A DNA stretch of 64,000 nucleotides from positions 496,001 through 560,000 of the forward strand of contig NZ_FORA01000002.1 of the NCBI RefSeq assembly GCF_900113875.1. Reading direction: 5' to 3'. Shown in pieces: positions 9,180-18,196 of the stretch. Under the pieces are notes generated by a model. It was not told the origin of the DNA, ran no database searches, and saw only the letters and a program-made list of their open reading frames with translations. The stretch comes from Jannaschia pohangensis (GTDB taxonomy: Bacteria > Pseudomonadota > Alphaproteobacteria > Rhodobacterales > Rhodobacteraceae). The first letter of the stretch is position 1, and each line of letters begins with the position of its first letter. The position numbers and the translations under genes were made by a program.

Positions 9180-9986
9180 TCATCCCGTACAGCCCTCGAT
9201 TTCGACGGCGCCACCAGTGCCGATCACGGTGATGCGGACCTGCGAGCGGTCCAGCGCAAAGCCCCCGCCCCCCGCGGCGATCAACTCGGATGTCGCGCGA
9301 AGTTCGCTGCCACGGCGGCTGACAACCGCATCGGTGACCCAGACCGAGGCATTCGGAACCTCGAACACCACGGCCTCGTTGCGACCTTGGGACGGCAGAT
9401 CGATCTGGCTGGTCATGGCAAAACCGTTGTCGATGGGGCGCAGGTTGCAGCGCGCAGTGGCGTTCACGCGGCGCGGCCTGTCGGCGAGTGCTGCCTCGAT
9501 GGTGAGATCGGGCGCGCCAGCCGCAGGCAGGTCGGCGCTTATCTCTACCTGGGCCGGAAGGCAGATATCGGCGCAGACGCCGATGCTCAGCTGACCGCGC
9601 AGTCCAATCGGGCCCGACCCCTGGGCCGGGATCAACAGGGGCAGGATGAAATCCCGATCGTAGCCGATCGACAACGCACCTTCGGTGCCGAACACCTTGG
9701 GCGTGGGCCATGCGGGCGTCACGGAGCGCAGGTTGCGCGACCCGCGCCAATCCATCTGCGGCGCGATGCCGACCGACCCGGCACTGCGCCAATAGGTCTT
9801 CCATCCCGGTTGCAGACGGACCCTGAGGGCGGCGACATGCACGCCGTCCGCGCGCCGCCAACCCGGCATCACCTCGAACTGGATCACCTCGGAGACCGAG
9901 GTCCATTGCGCCCGGACCGGCTGGGGGAAAGCGAAGCAGATGGCGGCGATGGCCAGAAAGGCCCATGCGGGAAAGCGGATTTTCAT
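9180..9986 (-). CDS. exported DsbD N-terminal-domain-like protein
   Basis: A 268-aa protein with a signal peptide (residues 1 to about 26, ending PVRAQ). The body resembles the periplasmic alpha domain of thiol:disulfide interchange protein DsbD: WKTYWRSAG, then GVCADICLPAQV with a CxxxC pair. No transmembrane or thioredoxin domain follows, so this is a stand-alone module. It may receive electrons from a separate CcdA-like protein or act in copper or cytochrome c biogenesis (inference). A small ORF lies downstream on the same strand. Confidence 0.75.
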   Translation of the reverse strand: MKIRFPAWAFLAIAAICFAFPQPVRAQWTSVSEVIQFEVMPGWRRADGVHVAALRVRLQPGWKTYWRSAGSVGIAPQMDWRGSRNLRSVTPAWPTPKVFGTEGALSIGYDRDFILPLLIPAQGSGPIGLRGQLSIGVCADICLPAQVEISADLPAAGAPDLTIEAALADRPRRVNATARCNLRPIDNGFAMTSQIDLPSQGRNEAVVFEVPNASVWVTDAVVSRRGSELRATSELIAAGGGGFALDRSQVRITVIGTGGAVEIEGCTG

Positions 9987-10044
9987 GCCCGACTGCTATC
10001 GCGCCCGAAGCGCCGGGGGAAATCACACCTGCGGCAGAGAGACG

Positions 10045-11034
10045 TTATTTCGCGGGCCGTGGCGCTGCGGCCCGGCGCAGGCGGTCGTTGATGGCACGAC
10101 CCAGACCAACCTCGGGGATGGGGGCCACATCGATTCGCTGCTTGCCCGCCGTCCGGGCCAGCGCATCGGCGCGGTGCAGGACATCGAACAATCGCGCCGC
10201 CGCCGTCACCGGATCGCCATCTTCCGACAGGCTGACGTCGCCCGCAATTGCGCCGAACCCGATCATAAACGCGTCCGGGTCGGGGGTTGCAACGTTCAGG
10301 CGCACCGGCAGGTCGGGCGCGTAATGCGACGACAGTTGCCCGGGGGCCTGCACCTTGCCGGGGGTGGTATCGCGGGCCAAAGCGCCGGTGATCCGCTCGA
10401 TCGCCTCGGTGGCAAGACCGCCTTCGCGCAGCAACGTCGGGGGATCGCTGCGCAGGATCGTCGATTCGAGGCCTACGCCACAGGGGCCGCCATCCAGCAC
10501 GGCGTCCACACGGTCGCCCAGACCGGCGATTACGTGCGCGGCCCGCGTCGGCGACACGCGGCCCGATGGATTGGCCGAAGGTGCCGCGACCGGACGACCG
10601 ACCGCCTGCAACAGGCGCTGCGCCAGCGGGGCGGCGGGCACGCGGATCGCCACGGTGTCCAGACCCGCCGTCACCAAGGGCGACAGGCCATGCCCGTCGC
10701 GCAGCGGCAGGACCAGCGTCAGGGGGCCGGGCCAGAACGCCTGGGCCAGGGCCTCGGCCATCGGATCGAACCGCGCCAGCACGCAGGCGGCGGCGACATC
10801 GGTCACATGGACGATCAGCGGGTTGAACGACGGGCGCCCCTTGGCGGCGAAGATGCGGGCCACGGCCACACCGTCCGTCGCATCGGCGCCGAGGCCATAG
10901 ACCGTCTCGGTCGGGAAGGCGACAAGTCCGCCACGCCGCAGGATATCGGCCGCCGCATCGACATCGTCGGCGGAAAGGGCTTCGGACTGGCTCCCGGACG
11001 ACGGGTTGTGACGTTGTGTTTCAGTTGATGCCAT
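10045..11034 (-). CDS. sua5: L-threonylcarbamoyladenylate synthase (Sua5 type)
   Basis: A 329-aa two-domain protein. The YrdC-like catalytic domain (about residues 20-210) shows GGLVAFPTETVYGLGADA and KGRPSFNPLIVH; a C-terminal Sua5 domain follows a linker around PGKVQAPGQLSSHYAP. It makes threonylcarbamoyl-AMP from threonine, bicarbonate and ATP for t6A37 modification of ANN-decoding tRNAs. The length identifies the Sua5 form rather than short TsaC. It is divergent from the acyl-CoA dehydrogenase gene, with 75 bp between them. Confidence 0.92.
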   Translation of the reverse strand: MASTETQRHNPSSGSQSEALSADDVDAAADILRRGGLVAFPTETVYGLGADATDGVAVARIFAAKGRPSFNPLIVHVTDVAAACVLARFDPMAEALAQAFWPGPLTLVLPLRDGHGLSPLVTAGLDTVAIRVPAAPLAQRLLQAVGRPVAAPSANPSGRVSPTRAAHVIAGLGDRVDAVLDGGPCGVGLESTILRSDPPTLLREGGLATEAIERITGALARDTTPGKVQAPGQLSSHYAPDLPVRLNVATPDPDAFMIGFGAIAGDVSLSEDGDPVTAAARLFDVLHRADALARTAGKQRIDVAPIPEVGLGRAINDRLRRAAAPRPAK

Positions 11035-11109
11035 GGGGGGGCTGGCCCTAGGTTCGCGTTAAGCTCTTCGTCGCTATATTGCAGCTGTACCCCGAATGGG
11101 AGGTTTCCG

Positions 11110-12780
11110 ATGCCCTACCGCGCCCCAGTTTCCGAAATCCGGTTCGTGCTCGATCACGTGGTCGGCTTTGATCGCGTCGCCGCAACCGAAGCTTTCGCCG
11201 AAGCCACACCCGAAACGGTCGAGGCCATCCTGACCGAGGCCGGCCGCATGTGCGAAGAGGTGCTGGCCCCGATCAACCGGGCGGGCGACCTGCATCCCGC
11301 GCATCTGGAAAACGGCGTGGTCCGCACCTCGCCCGGATATGCCGAAGGCTTTGCCGCGATTGCCGAAGGAGGCTGGATCGGCATGTCCGCCGACCCCGAA
11401 CACGGCGGCATGGGCCTGCCCATCACGCTGACCATGGCCGTGAACGAGATGATCGGATCGGCCTGCCTCGCGCTGCAACTCAATCCCCTGATGACCCAGG
11501 GCCAGATCGAGGCGCTGGAGGCCCATGCCTCCGACGAGATGAAGGCGCTCTATATCCCCAAGCTGATTTCCGGCGAATGGTGCGGCACCATGAACCTGAC
11601 CGAACCGCAGGCCGGGTCGGACGTGGGCGCGCTGCGCACCAAGGCGGAACCGAAGGGGGACGGCACCTATGCGGTGACAGGCCAGAAGATCTACATCTCC
11701 TGGGGCGATAACGATTTTTCCGAGAATATCTGCCACCTGGTTCTGGCGCGGCTGCCCGATGCCGGGCCGGGCACCAAGGGGATCAGCCTGTTCATGGTGC
11801 CCAAGCGCCTGCCCGATGCCGAGGGCAATGCAGGCGTCGCCAACAGCCTGAAGGTCGTATCGCTGGAGCATAAACTGGGCCTGCACGGCTCGCCCACGGC
11901 GGTGATGCAATACGACGGCGCGACCGGCTGGCTGGTCGGTGAGCCGCATCGGGGCATGGCCGCCATGTTCACCATGATGAACAACGCCCGCCTCGGTGTC
12001 GGCATCCAGGGTCTGGGCGTGGCCGAGGCGGCGATGCAGCACGCCGTGGGCTATGCCCTCGATCGCAAGCAGGGCAAGACCCCGATGGGCGAGGGCACGA
12101 TCCTCGACCACGCCGATGTGCGCCGCATGGTCCTGTCGATGAAGGCCGAGACTTTTGCCGCGCGGGCCATCGCGATGGATTGCGCCGTCTCGATCGACAT
12201 GGCGAAGGCGACGGGTGACGCTGGCTGGACGGCGCGCGGCGCGTTCCTGACCCCGATCGCCAAGGCCTATGGCACCGACATCGGGATCAAGGTCGCGGGC
12301 GACGGCATTCAGGTGCACGGCGGCATGGGCTTCGTGGAGGAGACGGGCGCCGCCCAATACCTGCGCGACGTGCGGGTCACGGCGATCTACGAGGGCACCA
12401 ACGGCATTCAGGCGATGGATCTTGTCGGGCGCAAGCTGATGGACGGCGGAGCCGCCGCCTTCGCCCTTCTGGACGAGGTGGCGGCCCTGGGCGACGCCGA
12501 GCTGTCCGCCGCCGCCGGTGACCTTCGCGCGCTGACCGAATGGCTACTGACGCAGGACATGCAGGACCGTTTCGCCGGCGCCACGTCCTATCTGGCGGCC
12601 TTCGCACGCGTTCTGGGCACCCACGCCCATCTCAAGGGCGCCGCCGCCGATCCGGCCCGCGCGCCGCTCGCCCGCTTCGCCAAGAGCCAGATGCTGCCCG
12701 AGGCGCTGGCCGAAATGGCCAAGGCCCGTGCGGGCGCCGAGGGTCTCTATGCCGTGGCGACCGAGGTGATTGCCGCGTAG
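11110..12780 (+). CDS. acyl-CoA dehydrogenase, DmdC-like
   Basis: A 556-aa FAD-dependent dehydrogenase with the extra C-terminal domain typical of DmdC and related long acyl-CoA dehydrogenases. It opens YRAPVSEIRFVLDHVVGF, a DmdC-class hallmark, and has GTMNLTEPQAGSDVGALRT (FAD/substrate region) and the catalytic-Glu region YEGTNGIQAMDLVGRKL. In roseobacters DmdC oxidises methylthiopropionyl-CoA during DMSP demethylation, but close paralogues act on other acyl-CoAs. No dmdA, dmdB or dmdD is adjacent, so the DmdC role is not established. Confidence 0.85.
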   Translation: MPYRAPVSEIRFVLDHVVGFDRVAATEAFAEATPETVEAILTEAGRMCEEVLAPINRAGDLHPAHLENGVVRTSPGYAEGFAAIAEGGWIGMSADPEHGGMGLPITLTMAVNEMIGSACLALQLNPLMTQGQIEALEAHASDEMKALYIPKLISGEWCGTMNLTEPQAGSDVGALRTKAEPKGDGTYAVTGQKIYISWGDNDFSENICHLVLARLPDAGPGTKGISLFMVPKRLPDAEGNAGVANSLKVVSLEHKLGLHGSPTAVMQYDGATGWLVGEPHRGMAAMFTMMNNARLGVGIQGLGVAEAAMQHAVGYALDRKQGKTPMGEGTILDHADVRRMVLSMKAETFAARAIAMDCAVSIDMAKATGDAGWTARGAFLTPIAKAYGTDIGIKVAGDGIQVHGGMGFVEETGAAQYLRDVRVTAIYEGTNGIQAMDLVGRKLMDGGAAAFALLDEVAALGDAELSAAAGDLRALTEWLLTQDMQDRFAGATSYLAAFARVLGTHAHLKGAAADPARAPLARFAKSQMLPEALAEMAKARAGAEGLYAVATEVIAA

Positions 12781-12790
12781 GGCGGCAGTC

Positions 12791-13843
12791 ATGAAGGACC
12801 TCGACATCCCCGACGGCTATGCCGGCCTCGATTTCCCATGGGCGGACGCCCCGGCCGAGGGAGACGTGGTCGAGGTCGCCGACGACATCCTGTGGGCGCG
12901 CCTGCCGCTGCCGATGGCGCTGGACCATGTGAACATCTACTTCCTGCGCGAAGACGATGGTTGGGCGATGGTCGATACCGGGTTCGACACGAAGCGCACC
13001 CGCGCCATCCTCGACATCCTGCGCGCCGGTCCCTTGGGCGGCCTGCCGATCCGCCGTCTGTTTGTCACCCATCACCACCCGGACCATGTCGGCCTTGCGG
13101 GCTGGCTCCAGGGGCAGGGGGCCGAACTTCTGATGACGCGGACGGCCTGGCTCATGGCGCGGATGCTGACGCTGGATGAACAGCCGCGGCCCACGCCCGA
13201 GACGCTGGCCTTCTGTCGTCGGTGGGGCATGGACGCGGAGGTTCTGGCCAAGCGCGCCAACGAGCGGCCCTTCAACTTCGCCGATATCGTGGCCCCGATG
13301 CCGACCGGCTATACCCGCGTGACCGAGGGCGAGGAGATCGAACTTGGCGGTCGGCGCTGGCACGTCGCGCGCGGGGATGGCCATGCGCCGGAACACGCCG
13401 TCCTGTTCGAGGTGGGGGGCAATCTGGTCCTGGGGGGCGATCAATTGCTGCCCGGGATTTCGCCCAACCTCGGGCTTTACCCGACCGAAGCCAATGGCGA
13501 CCCCGTGGGCGACTGGCTGGCGGCCTGCGCGCGTCTGACCCCGCTGGCGCGCCCGGACCAACTGGTGCTGCCCGGACACAAGACGCCCTATCGCGGATTG
13601 CCGACGCGGCTTGCGTCCTTGCGTCAGAACCACGTGGCCGCGCTGAACCGCCTGCACGACCATCTGGCCACGCCGCGCACCGGGGGCGAGTGTTTTGCCC
13701 CGCTCTTCAAGCGCGATGTCGGCGGCGATCTCTATGGCCTCGCGTTTTTCGAGGCGATTGCCCACCTGCAACATCTGTATCGGACCGGGCGCGCGGTGCG
13801 CGAAACCCGCGACGACGGCGTCTGGGTTTTTCGCGCGACCTGA
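12791..13843 (+). CDS. metallo-beta-lactamase-fold hydrolase
   Basis: A 350-aa MBL-fold protein with the dinuclear zinc motif THHHPDHVG near residue 95, a metal-ligand region GDGHAPEHAVLF and GGDQLLPGISPN. A C-terminal helical extension of about 80 aa is typical of proteins annotated as MBL-fold hydrolases beside acyl-CoA dehydrogenases. It starts 10 bp after the dehydrogenase stop, so the pair is probably an operon and the substrate may be a thioester or acyl intermediate (inference). Confidence 0.83.
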   Translation: MKDLDIPDGYAGLDFPWADAPAEGDVVEVADDILWARLPLPMALDHVNIYFLREDDGWAMVDTGFDTKRTRAILDILRAGPLGGLPIRRLFVTHHHPDHVGLAGWLQGQGAELLMTRTAWLMARMLTLDEQPRPTPETLAFCRRWGMDAEVLAKRANERPFNFADIVAPMPTGYTRVTEGEEIELGGRRWHVARGDGHAPEHAVLFEVGGNLVLGGDQLLPGISPNLGLYPTEANGDPVGDWLAACARLTPLARPDQLVLPGHKTPYRGLPTRLASLRQNHVAALNRLHDHLATPRTGGECFAPLFKRDVGGDLYGLAFFEAIAHLQHLYRTGRAVRETRDDGVWVFRAT

Positions 13844-13890
13844 GGTGGCGCGGTGTTGCACGACCCGCGCCCTGCCGCCAAGGTGCGCCC

Positions 13891-14367
13891 ATGATGGAGA
13901 ACCACACCACCGCCGACGCCATGGAGGCCGCCGCCCTGCCCCGCTGCGCCGAGTTGCGCGCCGACGGGTTGGACCATGCCGTCCCCGTCCCCGAGGCCAT
14001 CGCGAAAAAGCAGAAACAGCTCAGCCCCGCCGAATGGGCCTATCAACGCGTCATCCTCTACCTCAAGGCCTTCGAGGAGAGCCTTGACGCCGAGCACGAG
14101 GCCGCCATGGGCTTTACCGGCGTGGCGGGCGGGCTGATGCGGATCGAAGGGATCGGATTTCACGCGCCGGACATCGTGACGTTTTCCGGCACGGACGAGA
14201 ACGGGCTGCGCACCCAGTCCATCCAGCACGTCAGCCAGTTGAATGTCGTCCTCCGGGCCATTCCGCGCGCACCGGATCAACCGGAACCGCAGCGGATCGG
14301 GTTCCGGCTGGCCCGGGCGCTTGAGGAATCCGAAAATGCCGATGATGTCGCGGCCCCAGACACGTGA
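13891..14367 (+). CDS. conserved hypothetical protein (DUF6173-like)
   Basis: A 158-aa soluble protein with no signal peptide. The core around LSPAEWAYQRVILYLKAFEE and HVSQLNVVLRAIPR resembles the family I remember as DUF6173, which is common in Rhodobacteraceae; the family number is from memory. The function is unknown. ATG 13891 is followed at once by a second ATG. It lies 47 bp after the MBL-hydrolase gene and may belong to that transcript. Confidence 0.65.
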   Translation: MMENHTTADAMEAAALPRCAELRADGLDHAVPVPEAIAKKQKQLSPAEWAYQRVILYLKAFEESLDAEHEAAMGFTGVAGGLMRIEGIGFHAPDIVTFSGTDENGLRTQSIQHVSQLNVVLRAIPRAPDQPEPQRIGFRLARALEESENADDVAAPDT

Positions 14368-14425
14368 CATGCTCCCCGCCATGAGCTAGACGACCGCCCA
14401 AAGCGATTACACCAGGAGACGAGAC

Positions 14426-14563
14426 ATGGCCGAAGAGCACAAGCATGGCAGCATGGACACCAGCGCGCAGGAAAAGACCTTTGCGGGCTTCATGAGCGTC
14501 ACCAAGTGGACGGTGATCGCCATCCTCGCGATCCTCGTTTTCCTCGCCATCTTCCGGACCTGA
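14426..14563 (+). CDS. aa3-type cytochrome c oxidase subunit IV
   Basis: A 45-aa single-pass membrane protein: a polar His/Lys-rich N-terminus (MAEEHKHGSMDTSAQEKTF), then one transmembrane helix (WTVIAILAILVFLAIF). The size and the FAGFM-x-TKW pattern match bacterial aa3 oxidase subunit IV, a small structural subunit in the inner membrane. AGGAGA precedes the ATG. The other cox genes are not in the window, as is common for this subunit. Confidence 0.85.
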   Translation: MAEEHKHGSMDTSAQEKTFAGFMSVTKWTVIAILAILVFLAIFRT

Positions 14564-14569
14564 TCCAAC

Positions 14570-15193
14570 ATGATCCGTGCCGTCGTTTTCACGCTCCTGC
14601 TGTCTGTGCTCGGGGCCTGCGGAGCAGACTCTGTCTACGCGCCAATCGAAGAAGTGAACCGCCGCGCCTATCAGGCACCCGGTCCGACGACACTGACCCT
14701 GATGACGGCGATCAACAACCGGTCGGGGGCAGGCGGGCATTCGGCCCTGATGGTGTCGGGCAGCCAGCGGGTCATCTTTGACCCCGCGGGCACCTGGTGG
14801 CATCCGACCGCGCCGGAGCGCGGCGACGTGATCTATGGCATCACGCCACAGATCCTCGATTTCTACATCGATTACCACGCGCGCCCGACCTACCATATGG
14901 TCATGCAGGAGATCGACGTCTCTCCCGCGGTGGCGGAACGGGTGATCCAGTTGATGCAGGCACACGGACCCGCCAACAAGGCGACCTGCGGCCAGTCGGT
15001 GACCGGCATCCTGCAGGAGGCGGGGTTCACCTCGATCCGCCGCGCCTGGTATCCCGACCGCATCATGAAGAATTTTGCCCAGCTGCCCGGCGTCCGCGAG
15101 CGCAAGATCTTTGACGACACGGTCGACGAACACTCGCCCGAGCGCCCCGGCGTGCGCGCCGTCACCGATGACGGGATCGTCTTCGGCAACTGA
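14570..15193 (+). CDS. putative lipoprotein of unknown function
   Basis: A 207-aa protein with a lipoprotein signal (LLLSVLGAC, Cys about residue 17). Downstream motifs GGHSALMVSGSQRVIFDPAG and NKATCGQSVTGILQEAGF are conserved-looking; the His and Cys in these blocks suggest a papain-like or NlpC/DUF4105-like envelope enzyme, but I cannot confirm a family. It starts 6 bp after the oxidase subunit IV stop and is probably co-transcribed. Confidence 0.7.
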   Translation: MIRAVVFTLLLSVLGACGADSVYAPIEEVNRRAYQAPGPTTLTLMTAINNRSGAGGHSALMVSGSQRVIFDPAGTWWHPTAPERGDVIYGITPQILDFYIDYHARPTYHMVMQEIDVSPAVAERVIQLMQAHGPANKATCGQSVTGILQEAGFTSIRRAWYPDRIMKNFAQLPGVRERKIFDDTVDEHSPERPGVRAVTDDGIVFGN

Positions 15194-15600
15194 GAAGGCC
15201 GGTCCCGTCAGGAAGGAGCTGTTCGCCTACGGCATCGTCGACTCATCTCCGCAATGGCGAAACGCGTCGGGTTCGACACGAGCCAGTCGATCGCTTGGAA
15301 ACAAGGCAACCCGGGCAAGAAGGCCGCGACCAGACTCGCGCGCATTCGGATTGCCTTGCCACCTTGACCAAGGCGTCCCGTAGCGGATGGCGCGCCGATC
15401 TCGACGGGTCGCGCTTCCGGGCCATTCTCGTTCTGGCCGAATACGTCGTCTCACCCGAGTACTGATGCGCGGCAATGAAGCCTTGCCGGAGGCGACCCGT
15501 CAATTGCTGGCGACCATCACGCTCCACTCCCGGGTTTCCATCTACGTCGCGCGGATCGCCGAGGCTTGGCCCAACCCAAACACATGGTCCCAAACGAAAA
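15194..15600. other. stretch without a supportable gene
   Basis: About 400 bp between the lipoprotein gene and rpsU. Several short frames exist on both strands, including one ending FRAILVLAEYVVSPEY and an 81-codon frame at 15387-15632. None has a convincing ribosome site, recognisable motif or consistent codon bias, and the longest runs into the rpsU terminator. It may be the decayed remains of a gene. No tRNA is seen. Confidence 0.5.
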
Positions 15601-15628
15601 CCCCCGGCCGCATCTCTGCGACCGGGGG
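15601..15628 (-). terminator. intrinsic terminator of rpsU
   Basis: On the minus strand CCCCCGG...CCGGGGG forms a 7-bp G/C stem with a short inner stem, followed by TTTTCGTTTG. It lies about 30 bp after the rpsU stop. Confidence 0.8.
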
Positions 15629-15659
15629 CTGATTCCTTGGCAAACGCTGCCGGGGTGAC

Positions 15660-15866
15660 TTACATCATCCCTTCGCGCTGAGCCTTCTTGCGAGCGAGCT
15701 TGCGAGCACGGCGGACGGCCTCGGCCTTCTGGCGTGCTTTCTTCTCGGAGGGCTTCTCGAAATGCTGCTTGAGCTTCATTTCACGGAAGACGCCTTCTCG
15801 TTGCAACTTCTTCTTCAGAGCCCGGAGGGCCTGTTCGACGTTGTTGTCACGAACGCTAACCTGCAT
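15660..15866 (-). CDS. rpsU: 30S ribosomal protein S21
   Basis: A 68-aa, strongly basic protein starting [20 protein letters not shown] and with the central REGVFREMK(L)K segment characteristic of bS21. It joins the 30S platform near the anti-Shine-Dalgarno end of 16S rRNA. The gene has its own terminator and is divergent from the COQ9 gene with a 122-bp shared upstream region, an arrangement common in Rhodobacteraceae. Confidence 0.97.
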   Translation of the reverse strand: MQVSVRDNNVEQALRALKKKLQREGVFREMKLKQHFEKPSEKKARQKAEAVRRARKLARKKAQREGMM

Positions 15867-15988
15867 GTGGTTTTCACCACCTTTCTAAGTTTGTGTGGGG
15901 TCCGATAAATCGGTGCAGGAAGTGGCGCTATACCCAAGCGCCCCTATATTGTCCAGTATCCCGATCCCCTGACCCCGGAGGCCCAGAC

Positions 15989-16684
15989 ATGCCCGACCTC
16001 AAAGATCGCCTGATCGACGCCGCCCTGCCCCATGTCGCCTTCGACGGCTGGTCCGAGGCCGCGTTCCGCGCCGCCGTCACCGACGCCCAGGTCACACCCG
16101 CACAGGCGCGCGCCGCCTTCCCGCGCGGGGCGGTGGACATGGCACTGGCCTTTCACCGTCGGGGCGACGACGCCATGATGGAAAAGGTCCGGACGACCGA
16201 CATGTCCGAGTTCCGGTATCGCGACAAGGTCGCCCATGCCGTGCGCCTGCGCCTCGAGGTGGCGGGCGAACACCGGGAGGCGGTGCGCCGTGGCATGACG
16301 CTGTTCGCGCTGCCGATGCACGCCGCCGACGGCCTGCGCGCCCTCTGGGGCACCGCCGATGCCATCTGGGACGCTTTGGGCGACCGCAGCCGGGACGTGA
16401 ACTGGTACACCAAACGCGCGACGCTGTCCGGGGTCTATTCCTCGACCGTGCTGTTCTGGCTTGGCGACCAATCCGACGGGTCGCGCGACACCTGGGATTT
16501 CCTCGACCGGCGGATCGACAACGTCATGCAGATCGAGAAGGCCAAGGCTTCGGCCCGCAAATCGCCCCTGTTCCAGAAGCTGATGACCGGGCCGAACATG
16601 CTGCTCGACCGTATCAAGGCACCGGCCAAGCCCCCGCGCGGCGACCTGCCGGGGTTGTGGCGCACGCCGTCGTCCGACGCCTAA
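15989..16684 (+). CDS. COQ9 family protein (ubiquinone biosynthesis accessory)
   Basis: A 231-aa protein with a TetR-like N-terminal helical part (DRLIDAALPHVAFDGWSEAAF) and a COQ9 C-terminal domain containing DVNWYTKRATLSGVYSSTVLFWLGD. COQ9 binds lipid and supports the CoQ7 hydroxylation step of ubiquinone synthesis at the membrane. CCGGAGG before ATG 15989 fixes the start; the longer upstream frame has no support. It converges with a 4-bp overlap on the next gene. Confidence 0.88.
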   Translation: MPDLKDRLIDAALPHVAFDGWSEAAFRAAVTDAQVTPAQARAAFPRGAVDMALAFHRRGDDAMMEKVRTTDMSEFRYRDKVAHAVRLRLEVAGEHREAVRRGMTLFALPMHAADGLRALWGTADAIWDALGDRSRDVNWYTKRATLSGVYSSTVLFWLGDQSDGSRDTWDFLDRRIDNVMQIEKAKASARKSPLFQKLMTGPNMLLDRIKAPAKPPRGDLPGLWRTPSSDA

Positions 16685-17010
16685 CGGGCCAGCGTCCACA
16701 GCGTGACGGCATGGACGGCCACCACTCCGAGGTTGGCCATGACCACCGGATGCCCGATCCCCAGAAGCGGCACGGTCAGCAGTTTGTAGACCACCTGCAC
16801 CACGAGAAGTCCGGGGATAAGCGCGGCCCCGCCACCCCAGACCATAAGCACGGCGCTGAGCCCCGCAATGGCCAGGTAGACCGCCACGAGGATGCGGCGC
16901 GCCGCCGCGTCGGGCCCGAACGCGTCGGCCATGCCCGGGCTGTTCGACAGCAGGCCGACCAACACGGGGACCAGCACGACGATATTCACGATCAGGGATA
17001 TCTTTTCCAT
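16681..17010 (-). CDS. small membrane protein, hypothetical
   Basis: A 109-aa, very hydrophobic protein with three to four predicted membrane helices (residues about 5-22, 37-58, 62-80, 88-105). No charged catalytic motif is seen. I do not recognise the family. Its stop overlaps the COQ9 stop on the other strand by 4 bp, and it is divergent from the quinone oxidoreductase gene. Confidence 0.7.
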   Translation of the reverse strand: MEKISLIVNIVVLVPVLVGLLSNSPGMADAFGPDAAARRILVAVYLAIAGLSAVLMVWGGGAALIPGLLVVQVVYKLLTVPLLGIGHPVVMANLGVVAVHAVTLWTLAR

Positions 17011-17108
17011 GATCGGCTTACGTTCCGGACCGGGAAACGGATCTCACTGCCTTGGAATCCCTGCGCGGCCTGATACCCATGGGCCATGCGACTTGCCGGA
17101 GCCTGCCC

Positions 17109-18095
17109 ATGCCCCTTCCCGATACCATGCGCGCCATCGAAATCCGCGAACCCGGTGGCCCCGACGTTCTGGTCGAGACACGGCGCCCGGTCCCGACGCC
17201 CGGTCCGGGCCAGATCCTGATCGCGGTCGACCATGCCGGGGTGAACCGCCCCGACGCGCTGCAACGCGCGGGCGCCTATGATCCGCCCAAGGGGGCCAGC
17301 GACCTGCCCGGACTGGAGTGTTCCGGCACGGTCGTCGCGACCGGTCCGGGGGTCAGCCGTTGGCATGCGGGCGACAAGGTTTGCGCGCTGCTGCCCGGGG
17401 GCGGCTATGCCGAATATGCCACCTGCCCGGCGGATCACGCGCTGCGCATCCCCAAGGGCCTGTCGATGGTCGAGGCGGCAGCCCTGCCCGAGACCTATTT
17501 CACCGTCTGGACCAATGTCTTCGATCGCGGCGGCCTGCGCGCGGGCGAGAGGTTTCTGGTCCACGGCGGCAGCAGCGGCATCGGCACGACGGCGATTCAG
17601 CTTGCCCGCGCGCGCGGGGCCCGCGTCTTCGCGACGGCGGGGTCCGAGGCGAAGGTCAAGGCCTGCGTCGATCTCGGGGCCGAAGGGATCAATTATCGCG
17701 ACGCCGACTTTGTCGAGGTCCTGCGCGCGGCGGGCGGCGCCAACCTGATCCTCGACATGGTGGGGGGCGACTACCTCCCCCGCAATGTCCGCGCACTAAC
17801 CGACGACGGACGGCTGGTCCAGATCGCCTTCCTTCAGGGGCCCAAGGTCGAATTGAATTTCGCCCAGGTGATGATGCGTCGCCTGACGATCACCGGATCG
17901 ACCCTGCGGCCCCGAACCGACCTCGCCAAGGCCCGGATCGCCCAATCCCTGCGCGACGAGGTTTGGCCCCTGCTCGATGCGGGGACCGTCGCTCCGGTCA
18001 TGGATCAGACGTTCGACCTTCGGGACGCCGCCCAGGCCCACGCCCGGATGGAAGCCGGGGATCACATCGGAAAGATCACGCTTCGGGTGCGCTGA
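17109..18095 (+). CDS. NAD(P)H quinone oxidoreductase, PIG3-type zinc-less MDR
   Basis: A 328-aa medium-chain dehydrogenase/reductase. GroES-like N-terminal domain (DHAGVNRPDALQRAG-Y), then a Rossmann domain with the nucleotide-binding LVHGGSSGIGTTAIQLA. No structural-zinc cysteine cluster is present. This matches the TP53I3/PIG3 quinone reductase group, which reduces quinones with NADPH. A start at ATG 17109 or 17127 is possible. The last codons include a TCACGCT word (18076-18082) resembling the operator heptamers described just downstream. Confidence 0.88.
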   Translation: MPLPDTMRAIEIREPGGPDVLVETRRPVPTPGPGQILIAVDHAGVNRPDALQRAGAYDPPKGASDLPGLECSGTVVATGPGVSRWHAGDKVCALLPGGGYAEYATCPADHALRIPKGLSMVEAAALPETYFTVWTNVFDRGGLRAGERFLVHGGSSGIGTTAIQLARARGARVFATAGSEAKVKACVDLGAEGINYRDADFVEVLRAAGGANLILDMVGGDYLPRNVRALTDDGRLVQIAFLQGPKVELNFAQVMMRRLTITGSTLRPRTDLAKARIAQSLRDEVWPLLDAGTVAPVMDQTFDLRDAAQAHARMEAGDHIGKITLRVR

Positions 18096-18103
18096 CGACG
18101 ACC

Positions 18104-18121
18104 TGCGTGATTTCTGCGTGA
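18104..18121 (+). promoter_or_regulatory. SARP-type heptamer direct repeat upstream of PAP2-subtilase
   Basis: TGCGTGA (18104-18110), a 4-bp spacer TTTC, then TGCGTGA again (18115-18121): a perfect heptamer repeat with 11-bp pitch, ending 75 nt before the PAP2 ATG. SARP and other OmpR-fold regulators bind such repeats on one DNA face. A SARP gene lies in the same locus and the core GCGTGA recurs in front of it (22730-22747). The site is visible; its binding is inferred. Confidence 0.6.
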
Positions 18122-18196
18122 AGGGGTGCTGGCCCGCCGGGGGAACCCGTCCCCCAGTGCTAGCCTCGGGTCGCAAGGACCCTGGGGGAAGACGTC

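Noticed and set aside
11110-13843. DMSP demethylation (dmd) cluster
   Set aside because: The acyl-CoA dehydrogenase resembles DmdC but no dmdA, dmdB or dmdD is adjacent, so the pathway cannot be claimed.
15387-15632. An 81-codon plus-strand frame as a gene
   Set aside because: No ribosome site or motif, and it runs through the rpsU terminator hairpin.
18139-18155. GGGGG-AACCCGT-CCCCC hairpin considered as the quinone oxidoreductase terminator
   Set aside because: No T-tract follows, the stem is only 5 bp, and it lies between the putative operator and the PAP2 ATG, so it may be leader RNA or chance.
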